Shown here: positions 25,862 to 34,321 of the stretch, one piece after another
Layout: every line of letters begins with the position of its first letter
Position numbering within the stretch: position 1 is the first letter of the stretch
Source of the DNA: Alphaproteobacteria bacterium HGW-Alphaproteobacteria-4
GTDB taxonomy: Bacteria; Pseudomonadota; Alphaproteobacteria; Rhodobacterales; Rhodobacteraceae
Length of the DNA: 64,000 nucleotides
Reading direction: 5' to 3'
Assembly (NCBI GenBank): GCA_002842855.1
Contig: PHEE01000025.1
Span: forward strand, 37,074 to 101,073
Position numbers and translations under genes: made by a program
The notes under the pieces: model-generated
What the model was told of the DNA's origin: nothing
What the model saw: only the letters and a program-made list of their open reading frames with translations
The model's database searches: none

Positions 25862-26854
25862 TCAGCCTGCGAAGCGCGTGTGCCACGCAGGTTGCAGATC
25901 GCCCGGATGCGGGCGTGCTTCGAACACCGCGCGTGCGATAGCGCGGGCCAAACAGGTTGCCGCCGCGTGGCCCAGCACGAAAGGCTGCACCATCGGGTCG
26001 GTCAGCGGCTTCGCCCCGGTGGCGGCGGCAAAGACCAGATCGCCATCGAAAGGCGTGTGGCTCGGCACGATGGCGCGCGCCATGCCGTCATGCGCTGCCG
26101 TTGCCAGGCGCTGTGCCTGCGCCTGCGTGAGGGCGGCATCGGTCGCAACAATGGCTATGGTGGTGGCTTCGCCCATCCGCTTCAAGGGGCTTGGCTCCTG
26201 CCCGGGTGCAAATTGCGCAGGCAGACCGCGCCCGCCGTACTCGCCCGCCATCTCCCACGGGGCCGCCCAGAACTGGGGGCCTTCGCCCACCGTTACCGAA
26301 CCCAGCGCATTCACCGCCACCAAAGCGCCGACCGTAATGCCGCACTCGAGCACCAGCGAGGCCGAACCGAGGCCGCCCTTCCAACTGCCGGTCATCGCGC
26401 CAAACCCGGCCCCTGCGGAACCGAGCGCAAACTCAACCCCCGCTGCCGCGAGCGCCGCTTGCCCAAGCCGCTTGTAGGGGTTCTCGCCCCAGTCCTTGTC
26501 ACCGCCGTTCAGAAGGTCGAACAGGATGGCACCGGGAACGATCGGAACCCGCATGCCGCCCACCTCGAAACCGCGCCCCGCCGCGCGCAGCGCGTCCGCC
26601 ACCCCCGAGGCGGCATCGAGGCCAAAGGCCGAGCCGCCCGCAAGCACCAGCGCATCGACCTGCTGCACCAGCTTGTCGGGTGCAAGCAGATCGGTCTCGC
26701 GGGTGCCCGGCGCGCCGCCCATCACATGCACCGCCGCCACGAAAGGTTGCGCGCCCAAAAGCACCGTGGCCCCGGTACGCACCCCGGCATCTTTGGCGTT
26801 GCCCACCAGCAGCCCCTCGACGTCGGTGATGAGGTTGCGCTTGCCCGGTTTCAT
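25862..26854 (-). CDS. P1 family peptidase (DmpA/NylC-like, self-processing)
   Basis: 330-residue Ntn-hydrolase of the S58/P4 type, synthesised as a precursor that cleaves itself. By analogy with NylC, the nucleophile should be the first Thr of TTIAIVATDAALT near 235, exposed after autocleavage, with the late HTPFDGDLVFAAATGA supplying further active-site residues. The N-terminal RNLITDVEGLLVGNA and ALVLAGGSAFGLDAASGV are family hallmarks. The ATG at 26854 is used. Possible activities include aminopeptidase on D- or L-aminoacyl peptides or amide oligomer hydrolysis; the sequence does not decide. Confidence 0.85.
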   Translation of the reverse strand: MKPGKRNLITDVEGLLVGNAKDAGVRTGATVLLGAQPFVAAVHVMGGAPGTRETDLLAPDKLVQQVDALVLAGGSAFGLDAASGVADALRAAGRGFEVGGMRVPIVPGAILFDLLNGGDKDWGENPYKRLGQAALAAAGVEFALGSAGAGFGAMTGSWKGGLGSASLVLECGITVGALVAVNALGSVTVGEGPQFWAAPWEMAGEYGGRGLPAQFAPGQEPSPLKRMGEATTIAIVATDAALTQAQAQRLATAAHDGMARAIVPSHTPFDGDLVFAAATGAKPLTDPMVQPFVLGHAAATCLARAIARAVFEARPHPGDLQPAWHTRFAG

Positions 26855-26871
26855 GCTGCCCGCTCCTGCTT

Positions 26872-26920
26872 TAGTCAAATACCCTGCGGGGGTCCGGGGG
26901 CGCGAAGCCCCCGGCGCCTT
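26872..26920. repeat. Intergenic hairpin with CAAATACCC tag
   Basis: TCAAATACCC followed by a perfect 8-bp stem CCGGGGGC (26894-26901) with GCCCCCGG (26907-26914). It lies between two minus-strand genes; same family as the other GGTATTTG elements, in the reverse orientation. Confidence 0.75.
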
Positions 26921-27660
26921 CAGATACAGCGCCCGCCATCCACTTCCATCGCCACGCCGGTCACCATGCTCGCCTCATCCGAGCAGAGGTAAAGCGCTGC
27001 GTTCGCCATATCTTCCGGCGTCGAAAACCGCCCCAGCGGGATCGTTGCCAGAAACTTCGCGCGGATCTCGGGTGTGTCTTCACCCATGAAGCTTTTCAAG
27101 AGCGGCGTCTCGCCTGCCACCGGGTTGATCGCGTTTACCCGCACGCCGTAGGGTGCAAGTTCCACCGCCATCGCCTTGGTCGCGGTAATCATCCAGCCTT
27201 TCGAGGCGTTATACCAGCTGAGCTTCGGGCGCGGGCTGACCCCTGCCGTCGAAGCGACATTCAATATCACGCCTGTCCGCGCCGCCTTCATCATCGGCAC
27301 GATATGACGCGCGGTCAGGTAGACCGATTTGGCGTTGACTGCCAGAATCCGATCGAACTCGGCCTCGCCCACCTCCTCCATCGGCTGCGGCAAATGCGTG
27401 ATGCCAGCGTTGTTCACCAGAATGTCGATCTGGCCCCAGGCCGCAATCGCCGCGGCCGCCATCGCTGCCACGCTGGCGTCATTACTGACGTCTACCACCT
27501 GCGCCAGCCCATCACATTCCGCTGCCACCGCCTCGGCGGCTTCAAGGTTGATGTCTGCCAGCATTACGCGCGCCCCTTCGGCGGCAAACCGCCGCGCGAT
27601 GCCCGCGCCAAAGCCCGATCCTGCCCCGGTTACGACTGCCGTCTTGCCCTGAAGTCGCAT
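26920..27660 (-). CDS. SDR family oxidoreductase (classical)
   Basis: 246-residue short-chain dehydrogenase. The cofactor motif is TGAGSGFGAGIAR near 10, the Asp at the end of beta-2 (LADINLEA) predicts NAD preference, NNAG is at about 88, and the catalytic Ser and Tyr-x3-Lys are in NVASTAG and YNASKGWM. The C-terminal EDMANAALYLCSDEASMVTG is typical of 3-oxoacyl-reductase-like SDRs. The start at 27660 is chosen over a longer frame reaching 27795. It diverges from a second, unusual SDR gene; substrate unknown. Confidence 0.9.
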   Translation of the reverse strand: MRLQGKTAVVTGAGSGFGAGIARRFAAEGARVMLADINLEAAEAVAAECDGLAQVVDVSNDASVAAMAAAAIAAWGQIDILVNNAGITHLPQPMEEVGEAEFDRILAVNAKSVYLTARHIVPMMKAARTGVILNVASTAGVSPRPKLSWYNASKGWMITATKAMAVELAPYGVRVNAINPVAGETPLLKSFMGEDTPEIRAKFLATIPLGRFSTPEDMANAALYLCSDEASMVTGVAMEVDGGRCI

Positions 27661-27779
27661 GATGCCTCCACTTATGGTTCCCCGCCCAGCCTGCCCACTC
27701 ACGCGGCGATGGCAAGGGCGATGTTGCACCCGTCCGCGCGGGCTGCCATCTTCACGCGGCAAATCAGCAGGAGCGGGCG

Positions 27780-28478
27780 ATGGACAAGGTAGCACTGATT
27801 ACGGCCGGCGGCAGCGGCATGGGTGCGGGGGCGGCGCGAAGGTTGGCTGCCGATGGCTTCAAGGTGGCGATCCTGTCATCGTCGGGCAAGGGCGAGGCGC
27901 TGGCAGGGGCGCTTGGCGGCGTTGGCGTGACCGGATCAAACCTCGTCGCGGCCGATGTGGCGCGCGTGGTCGATGCCGCGATGGGCAAATGGGGCCGCAT
28001 CGACGTGCTGGTAAATTCGGCAGGGCACGGGCCCAAGGGGCCGCTTCTTGATCTGAGCGACGATGATTGGCACCGGGGTTTCGAGGTGTATTTCCTTTCC
28101 GCAGTGCGCCCGACGCGGCTTGTCACCCCGATCATGCAGGCGCAGGGCGGTGGCGCCATCATCAACATCTCGACCTTCGCGGCGTTCGAGCCTGACCCCG
28201 CCTTTCCAACCTCGGGCGTGGCGCGGGCGGGTCTTGCCGCCTTCACCAAATTGTTCGCCGACCGCTATGCGGCGGAAAACATCCGCATGAACAACGTGCT
28301 GCCGGGTTACATCGACAGCCTGCCGGAAAAGGCGGAACGGCGCGCGCAGATTCCAATGGGCCGCTATGGCACCACCGAGGAAATCGCCGGGGTCATCAGC
28401 TTTCTGGCATCTGATGCGGCGGGCTACATTACCGGGCAAAACCTGCGGGTGGATGGGGGCATCACGCGGTCGGTGTGA
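27780..28478 (+). CDS. SDR family protein with substituted catalytic Tyr and Lys
   Basis: 232-residue short-chain dehydrogenase. Rossmann motif ITAGGSGMGAGAARRL at the N-terminus (Thr-Ala-Gly-Gly instead of Thr-Gly) and NSAGHGPKG near 83 are recognisable, and the Ser of NISTFAAFE is kept. Where classical SDRs have YxxxKAGL, this protein has SGVARAGL, so the catalytic Tyr is Ser and the Lys is Arg. The rest, including GRYGTTEEIAGVISFLASDAAGYITGQ, is conserved, so it is not decayed. It may use a different chemistry or act as a non-classical reductase. Confidence 0.87.
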   Translation: MDKVALITAGGSGMGAGAARRLAADGFKVAILSSSGKGEALAGALGGVGVTGSNLVAADVARVVDAAMGKWGRIDVLVNSAGHGPKGPLLDLSDDDWHRGFEVYFLSAVRPTRLVTPIMQAQGGGAIINISTFAAFEPDPAFPTSGVARAGLAAFTKLFADRYAAENIRMNNVLPGYIDSLPEKAERRAQIPMGRYGTTEEIAGVISFLASDAAGYITGQNLRVDGGITRSV

Positions 28479-28525
28479 GGTTCGTGGCGGTTCGGGCGCT
28501 GCCAGGCGTGCCACCGGGCAAAAGT

Positions 28526-29974
28526 CTAGCCGTGGCTTGCCGCCACGGTTTTCAGCACCGAAAACCCGTAAAGCGCCTCGAAACCCTTTTCGCGGCCGTG
28601 GCCTGACTTGCCGACCCCGCCGAACGGCAGTTCCACCCCGCCCCCGGCGCCGTAGTTGTTGAGGAACACCTGCCCGGCGCGCAAGCCCCGCGCCAGCCGC
28701 ATCTGCCGCGCGCCATTCTCGCTCCAGACGCTCGCGACAAGGCCATATTGGGTGCCATTGGCAATCGCCAGCGCCTCGGCCTCGTCGTCGAACGGGATCA
28801 CCACCTGCGCCGGGCCAAAGATTTCCTCCTGCGCCAGCCGGTGGCCGGGGCGTACGTCGGCGAGCAGGCGCGGCGCGACGTAGTGCCCGCCCTTTGGCGC
28901 ATCGGCCACGATCTGCCCCTCGGCGGCCACCGTCAGGTCAGACCCGAGTGCAAAATAGCCCTCGACCACCGCCTTTTGCCTGGCCGAAATCAGAGGCCCG
29001 AGGTCGTGGTCGGCCAAGGCGGGGCCAACCCGCAAGGCCCGGTACCGCTCCGCCATTGCCGCGACCACTTCGGCGTAACGCGACCGCTCGACCAGAATGC
29101 GCGAGGCGGCCGAGCAGGTTTGCCCGGCGTTCTGGATGCCCGCGTTGACAAGGAACGGCAGCGCCTTGCCAAGGTCGGCATCGGCAAAGACCAGTTGCGG
29201 GCTCTTGCCGCCCAGTTCCAGCGTAACGGGCACGATGTTGCGCGCCGCCGCCGCCTGCACCAGCGACCCCACGCCCACCGAGCCGGTAAAGCTTAGGTGC
29301 CGCACCCGTGGATGACCGCTGAGCGCCGCCCCCGCCTCTTCGCCCAAGCCAGTCACCACATTCAGCGCCCCGGCAGGCAGCCCCGCCTCTGCCGCGATCC
29401 GCGCGAAGGCGAGCGCAGTCAGGCTGGCTTCCTCGGCGGGTTTCAGCACGGCGGCATTGCCCATTGTCAAGGCCGCGCCGACCGAGCGCCCGATGATTTG
29501 CATCGGGTAGTTCCAAGGCACGATATGGCCGGTTACGCCATGCGGCTCGCGCAGGGTGTAGACGGTGTAGCCCGGCAGATAGGGGATGGTTTCGCCCATC
29601 ACCTTGTCGGCGGCACCTGCATAGAACTCCATGTAGCGCGCCAGCGCCACGGCATCGGCGCGCGCCTGCTTCAGCGGCTTGCCCACATCTTGCGCCTCGA
29701 TCGCCGCCAGATCGTCGGCGCGTGCCAGCACCATTTGCCCGATCCGCGCCAGAACCCGGCCCCTCTCGGTGGCGCTCATCCGGCCCCAATCGCCCGTTAG
29801 CGCGTCCTCGGCGGCAGCCACCGCCGCGTCAATCTCGGCGGCGCCGCCGCGCGCGATTTCGGCCACCACTTCGCCGGTCGAGGGGTTTTCTACCGGCAGC
29901 GTCGCGGAAGGTTTCAGCCAGCGCCCGCCGATCAGCATCTCCGTAGGGTTGAACCAAAGTGCGGTCACGGTCAT
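28526..29974 (-). CDS. Aldehyde dehydrogenase family protein
   Basis: 482-residue NAD(P)-dependent aldehyde dehydrogenase. Catalytic residues are visible: Asn in PWNYPMQIIGR, Glu in LELGGKSPQLVFADAD near 248, nucleophilic Cys in NAGQTCSAASR near 282 and the EEIFGPAQVV cofactor contact. It resembles betaine/gamma-aminobutyraldehyde-type enzymes, but substrate is not clear. The ATG at 29974 has a GGAG box and overlaps the last codon of the frame-shifted peptide-transporter ATPase remnant (ATGA), so it was coupled to the transporter operon. Confidence 0.9.
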   Translation of the reverse strand: MTVTALWFNPTEMLIGGRWLKPSATLPVENPSTGEVVAEIARGGAAEIDAAVAAAEDALTGDWGRMSATERGRVLARIGQMVLARADDLAAIEAQDVGKPLKQARADAVALARYMEFYAGAADKVMGETIPYLPGYTVYTLREPHGVTGHIVPWNYPMQIIGRSVGAALTMGNAAVLKPAEEASLTALAFARIAAEAGLPAGALNVVTGLGEEAGAALSGHPRVRHLSFTGSVGVGSLVQAAAARNIVPVTLELGGKSPQLVFADADLGKALPFLVNAGIQNAGQTCSAASRILVERSRYAEVVAAMAERYRALRVGPALADHDLGPLISARQKAVVEGYFALGSDLTVAAEGQIVADAPKGGHYVAPRLLADVRPGHRLAQEEIFGPAQVVIPFDDEAEALAIANGTQYGLVASVWSENGARQMRLARGLRAGQVFLNNYGAGGGVELPFGGVGKSGHGREKGFEALYGFSVLKTVAASHG

Positions 29975-31454
29975 CGGGCAGGCTCCATCCATGCGGTCGG
30001 TATTTGCGGCGTTGCGGCAACGAGGCGGCGGGTCACTTCATGCTGCGGCGCTGAAAACAACGCCTCGGTCGGGCCTTCCTCGACAATCCGCCCCGCCTCC
30101 ATCACCAGCACCCGGTCGGTGATGGCGCGCACCACGCCTCGTCAAGCACGATCAGGTCGGGGCGGGTGATCAGCGCGCGCGCAATGGCAATGCGCTGGCG
30201 CTGGCCACCGGAAAACTCATGAATGTATTTGCGGCGGTCATCGGGGTGCAGGCCAACCTCAACCAGCGCCTCGGCTACCCGCTCGTGCCAATCCGCAGGC
30301 GGCACCGGCATCAGGTGAAACGGCTCAGCCACCAGCCGGTCAACCCGCCAGCGCGGGTTGAAGCTGCCGTAGGGGTCTTGAAACACCACCTGCACGTCGG
30401 CGCGCAGCGCATTGGGCATATCGGGGCCAACCCGTTTGCCAAACAGCGTGATCTCGCCGCCCTGCAGCGCATCCAGCCCCAGAATCGCCCGCGTCAGGGT
30501 CGATTTGCCGCAGCCCGATGACCCCACCAGCCCAAGGCTCTCGCCCTGGTGCAGGGTAAAGGAAACATCATCGACCGCGTGCAGCACCGGGCGCGGGGCA
30601 AAGGCCGAGGGGCGCGCCAAAGTGTAGGCGCGTGTGGCGTGATCGACCACCAGCAGCGGCTCGGGGGTGCCGATATCGACCTGCGCGGGTTGGTGCGCCG
30701 AGGCGGCAAACAGAGCTGCGGTGTAGGGGTGGGCGCGGGCGCGAAAGAGCGCTTCGGTCAGCCCCTGTTCCACGATCTGCCCGCTTTGCATCACGGCGGT
30801 ATGGGTTGCCAGCCCCGCCACCACCGCAAGGTCATGGGTGATCAGCATCAGCCCCATGCCCTCGTCTTCCACCAGATCGCGCAAGAGGTCGAGGATTTGC
30901 GCCTGCGTCGTCACATCAAGCGCGGTGGTCGGTTCGTCGGCAATCAGCAGCGCGGGTTTGAGCGCAATCGCCAGCGCAATCGCCACACGCTGCCGCTGCC
31001 CGCCCGAAAGCTCGTGCGGGTAAAGCCGCAGCGGAAAGCGCGGCTCGGGCAGGCCCACCCGGTCCAGCTTTTCGCGCGCAATGGCCCGTGCCTGATCGCG
31101 TGGCAGCGCGCGGTGCACCATCAGCGTTTCGGCGACCTGATCGCCGATGGTCATCAAGGGGTTTAGCGCCGTCATCGGCTCTTGAAAGATCATGCCGATG
31201 CGGTTGCCGCGCAGCCCGCACATCGCCCGTTCGGATTGGTTGAGCAGGTCCAGCCCTTCCAGTTCCGCGTGCCCGGTGGTCACCGCCCCTTGCGGCAACA
31301 GCCCCATCAGCGCCAGCGCCGTCAGCGATTTGCCCGAGCCGCTTTCGCCCACCAGCCCGAAAATCTCGCCCGGTTGCAGGGTGAACGAAACCCGTTCCAA
31401 TAGCGGCGTGCCGTTAATCGAAACCGTGAGGTCGGTGACTGAAAGCAGGCTCAT
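29971..31454 (-). pseudogene. Peptide ABC transporter ATPase (two fused NBDs), frameshifted near the end
   Basis: Tandem ATP-binding protein of a dipeptide/oligopeptide ABC importer (DppD-DppF fused, like YejF). NBD1 has Walker A GESGSGKS, signature LSGGQRQR and Walker [16 protein letters not shown]2 has GSSGCGKST, FSGGQRQR and the start of Walker B LIVLDEA. There, near 30134, the frame breaks: the original frame stops after WCAPSPTGCW, while the expected C-terminus (VVRAITDRVLVMEAGRIVEEG to the end) continues in another frame to a TGA at 29971 overlapping the ALDH start. About 35 residues, the D-loop and H-loop region, are absent, a deletion of roughly 105-110 nt (3n+1). NBD2 would be inactive if the sequence is correct. 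Confidence 0.85.
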
Positions 31455-32260
31455 CGCGCGCGCCTCAGCCGTGGGTCGAGCGCGTCGCGCAGGCCGTCGC
31501 CCAGCAGGTTCAGCCCCAGCACGGTCGCCACGATGGCAAGGCCGGGAAAGATTGCCACATGCGGCGCGAGTGTGACCATGGTTTGCGCCTCGGCCAGCAT
31601 CCGGCCCCAGCTTGGCAAGGGCGGCTGCGCGCCAAGGCCAACGTAGCTAAGCCCAGCCTCGGCCAGAATGCCCAGCGAGAACTGGATGGTTCCCTGCACG
31701 ATCAACAGGTTGGCTATGTTGGGCAGAATATGTTCAACCGAAATTCGCGCCCGCCCCTTGCCTGCCACCTGCGCCGCGCGAATGTAATCAAGCGTCCACA
31801 GGCTGAGCGCCCCGGCGCGGGTGACGCGCGCGAAAACCGGAATGTTGAAGATGCCGATGGCGATGATCGCGTTGATCGCCGAAGGGCCGAACACGGCGGT
31901 AATCAGAATCGCGATGACGAGGCTAGGGAAGGCAAAGATCAGATCATTGCCGCGCATTGTCAGTTCATCGGCCCAGCCGGGCCGCGCCGCCGCCAGCAGC
32001 CCCAGCGGCACCCCCAGCCCGATTCCGATGCCCACCGCCACCAGCGCCACCGCCAGCGAGGTGCGCGCCCCCACCATCAGCATCGCGGCGATGTCGCGGC
32101 CAAAATGGTCGGTGCCAAACCAATGCAGCGGCGACGGCCCTTGCAGCTTTTGCGCAATTGCCAGGGCGGTCACGTCATAGGGGGTCCAGACCAGCGAGAC
32201 CAGCGCCGCGATCAGCGCAACGCCCGCCAGAACCGCACCAATGGCAAGCCCCGGCTTCAT
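31451..32260 (-). CDS. Peptide ABC transporter permease (DppC/OppC-like)
   Basis: 269-residue inner-membrane permease with six predicted helices. The cytoplasmic EAA loop reads YIRAAQVAGKGRARISVEHILPN, the coupling site for the ATPase, and FGTDHFGRDIAAMLMVGAR near 45 is characteristic of DppC/OppC proteins. Its start overlaps the DppB-like stop and its stop overlaps the ATPase start, consistent with one operon. Confidence 0.93.
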   Translation of the reverse strand: MKPGLAIGAVLAGVALIAALVSLVWTPYDVTALAIAQKLQGPSPLHWFGTDHFGRDIAAMLMVGARTSLAVALVAVGIGIGLGVPLGLLAAARPGWADELTMRGNDLIFAFPSLVIAILITAVFGPSAINAIIAIGIFNIPVFARVTRAGALSLWTLDYIRAAQVAGKGRARISVEHILPNIANLLIVQGTIQFSLGILAEAGLSYVGLGAQPPLPSWGRMLAEAQTMVTLAPHVAIFPGLAIVATVLGLNLLGDGLRDALDPRLRRAR

Positions 32261-33201
32261 CCGCGCGTCCTCAGCCGCGGGTCAACGGCGGCATAGGCGA
32301 GGTCGGTCAGAAAGGTCACCAGAATCACCGCGAACACCAGAATCATCACCACCGATTCCACCACGATCAGATCGCGTTGCGTGATTGCCTGAAAGATCAG
32401 CCTGCCAAGGCCCGGAATGTAGAACACGTTTTCAATGATGATCGCGCCCGCCAGCAGAAACGAAAACTGCATGCCCAGAATGGTCAGCACCGGAATCATC
32501 GCATTGCGCAGCGCGTGGCGCACCAGCGCCTGCGCCCCGGTCAGCCCCTTGGCGCGCGCGGTGCGGATATAGTCTTGCCCCAAGGTCTCGATCAGCGCCG
32601 AGCGCAGCACCCGCGCCAGAATCGCCGCCTGCGGCAGGGCAAGCGCCACGGAAGGCAATGCCAGTGCGCGAACCGCCATCAAAGGATCGCTCCAACCCGG
32701 AAAGCCACCAGCCGGAAAGATCCGCCAATGCAGCGCGAAGGCCAGTACCAGAAGCATCGCGAACCAGAAGTTCGGCACCGCGATGCCCAGTTGTGTGCCC
32801 CCCATTACCGCGTAATCGGGCCAGCGCCCCCTCCGCGCTGCCGCCAGTAGGCCGATTGGCACCGCGATCACGGTTGAAAGCAGCAGCGCCAAGCCCGCCA
32901 GCGGCAGCGAAATCAGAAGCCGCGCCGAAACGAGGTCGGCCACTGGTACCTTATAGGTGTAGGAAATACCGAAATCGCCGGTCAGCATGCCCCCCAGCCA
33001 GTTCGCGTAGCGCACCGGCAGCGATACGTTCAGCCCCAGGCTATCGCGCAGCGCCGCCACCGTGTCGGGCGCCGCGTTCATTCCCAGCATATAGGCCGCC
33101 GGATCGCCGGGAATCACCTCGATCACCGCGAAGATCACCAGTGACGCCGCCAAAAGGCTCGCCACGAGTGAAAACAGCCGCTTGATGATGTAACGCGCCA
33201 T
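32257..33201 (-). CDS. Peptide ABC transporter permease (DppB/OppB-like)
   Basis: 314-residue inner-membrane permease. The family N-terminus MARYIIKRLFSLV, then PGDPAAYMLG and GDFGISYTYKVPV, and the EAA loop YIRTARAKGLTGAQALVRHALRN are all present. First gene of the coupled permease-permease-ATPase set. The cognate solute-binding protein gene is 1.1 kb upstream on the same strand, separated by an L,D-transpeptidase gene in the opposite orientation. Confidence 0.93.
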   Translation of the reverse strand: MARYIIKRLFSLVASLLAASLVIFAVIEVIPGDPAAYMLGMNAAPDTVAALRDSLGLNVSLPVRYANWLGGMLTGDFGISYTYKVPVADLVSARLLISLPLAGLALLLSTVIAVPIGLLAAARRGRWPDYAVMGGTQLGIAVPNFWFAMLLVLAFALHWRIFPAGGFPGWSDPLMAVRALALPSVALALPQAAILARVLRSALIETLGQDYIRTARAKGLTGAQALVRHALRNAMIPVLTILGMQFSFLLAGAIIIENVFYIPGLGRLIFQAITQRDLIVVESVVMILVFAVILVTFLTDLAYAAVDPRLRTRG

Positions 33202-33423
33202 CGTTCCCCCGTTTCGCGGCAGGCTAGACGCGAAGCACGGCCGGGTCCAGTGCCACCAGTGACGGCGCCTGTTGCGAAACCCGCACGGATTGCAGGCTAA
33301 AACGGTCGCGTTTGCCTTGCCGCCACCGCGAGGGCTTGACGTAAGCTTTTGCAGCGGGCCCTGATGGTGAAGGCCTCGGCATGGGGCGGATTTACACCAA
33401 ATTTCGCTTCTGCAGGAGCCGTA

Positions 33424-34236
33424 GTGTCCAGATCAGCCTGTTTCCCGTCGCGCGCAGCATTTGCGCTTTGTCTTGGCTTCGGCCTAACCGCCTGCGGTGA
33501 ACAGGGCCCCGAGGTGCAGCGCGGGGTGCCGCTGGAATACGTAGCCCGGCAAGACGGCGAAACGGTCATTCCGGCGGTGAGCCCCGCATATCTCAATGAA
33601 CGTAACCGCCGCCAATGGGTGGACTACACCGGGCCCGAGCCGGTCGGGTCGCTTGTCGTGGACCCCTATGCACGGTTTCTCTACCATATCTACGAGCCAG
33701 GCCGCGCCATGCGTTTCGGTATTGCCGTGGGGCGTGAAGGGCGCGGGTTTCGCGGCAACGCAACAATCCTTCGGCGCGAAGAATACCCCTACTGGACCCC
33801 GACCGCCAACATGGTCCGGCAAGAACCCGAAACCTACGCGGCGCTTGCTGCTGGGCTGCCCGGCGGGCTTGACAACCCGCTGGGTGCCCGCGCGCTCTAT
33901 CTCTACCGTGACGGCGTCGATACCATGTATCGCATCCACGGAACCATGGACCCTTCGTCGATCGGAAAGGCCACCTCGGCTGGCTGTATCCGGCTTTTCA
34001 ACCAGGACATCGTGGACCTGTTCGACGAATCCGGGCTTGGCATGCGGGTGAAGGTGCGCAGCCCCGAGGAAAGTCTGGCGATGGAAGGGCCGGTGGTCGA
34101 ACTTTCCACCGGCTATCTGGTATCGGCCAGCGACACTGCCGCAATTGAAGCCGACAAGCGGATGGTCGAAGCGGCCGCTGCGGCCGCCGCCCGCGCCGCG
34201 GTGGCGGCGCCTGCCGCGCTGGCGACCGCAGGTTGA
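33424..34236 (+). CDS. L,D-transpeptidase lipoprotein (YkuD domain)
   Basis: 270-residue exported protein that would cross-link peptidoglycan by 3-3 bonds or attach proteins to it. The GTG at 33424 with an upstream GGAG starts a lipoprotein signal peptide with lipobox LTACG. The YkuD active site is clear: YRIHGTMDPSSIGKATSAGCIRL with the catalytic Cys near 200 and conserved His and Gly. The C-terminus is an Ala-rich low-complexity tail (about 25 residues). It lies head-to-head with the peptide permeases and tail-to-tail with the binding protein gene, so it is not in their operon. Confidence 0.9.
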   Translation: MSRSACFPSRAAFALCLGFGLTACGEQGPEVQRGVPLEYVARQDGETVIPAVSPAYLNERNRRQWVDYTGPEPVGSLVVDPYARFLYHIYEPGRAMRFGIAVGREGRGFRGNATILRREEYPYWTPTANMVRQEPETYAALAAGLPGGLDNPLGARALYLYRDGVDTMYRIHGTMDPSSIGKATSAGCIRLFNQDIVDLFDESGLGMRVKVRSPEESLAMEGPVVELSTGYLVSASDTAAIEADKRMVEAAAAAAARAAVAAPAALATAG

Positions 34237-34275
34237 GCTTTCGGGCGCTGCGTCCGCAGGCCCAGCCCGAAACGA

Positions 34276-34309
34276 AACCCCGCCGGGTGCGTCGGCACCC
34301 GACGGGGCG
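34276..34309. terminator. Hairpin between L,D-transpeptidase and SBP genes
   Basis: 13-bp stem (34278-34290 with 34295-34307, one mismatch) and a 4-nt loop GTCG/TCGG-type, preceded by AAA and lying between two convergent stops. Probable shared terminator. Confidence 0.75.
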
Positions 34310-34321
34310 GTTCAGGCCCGA

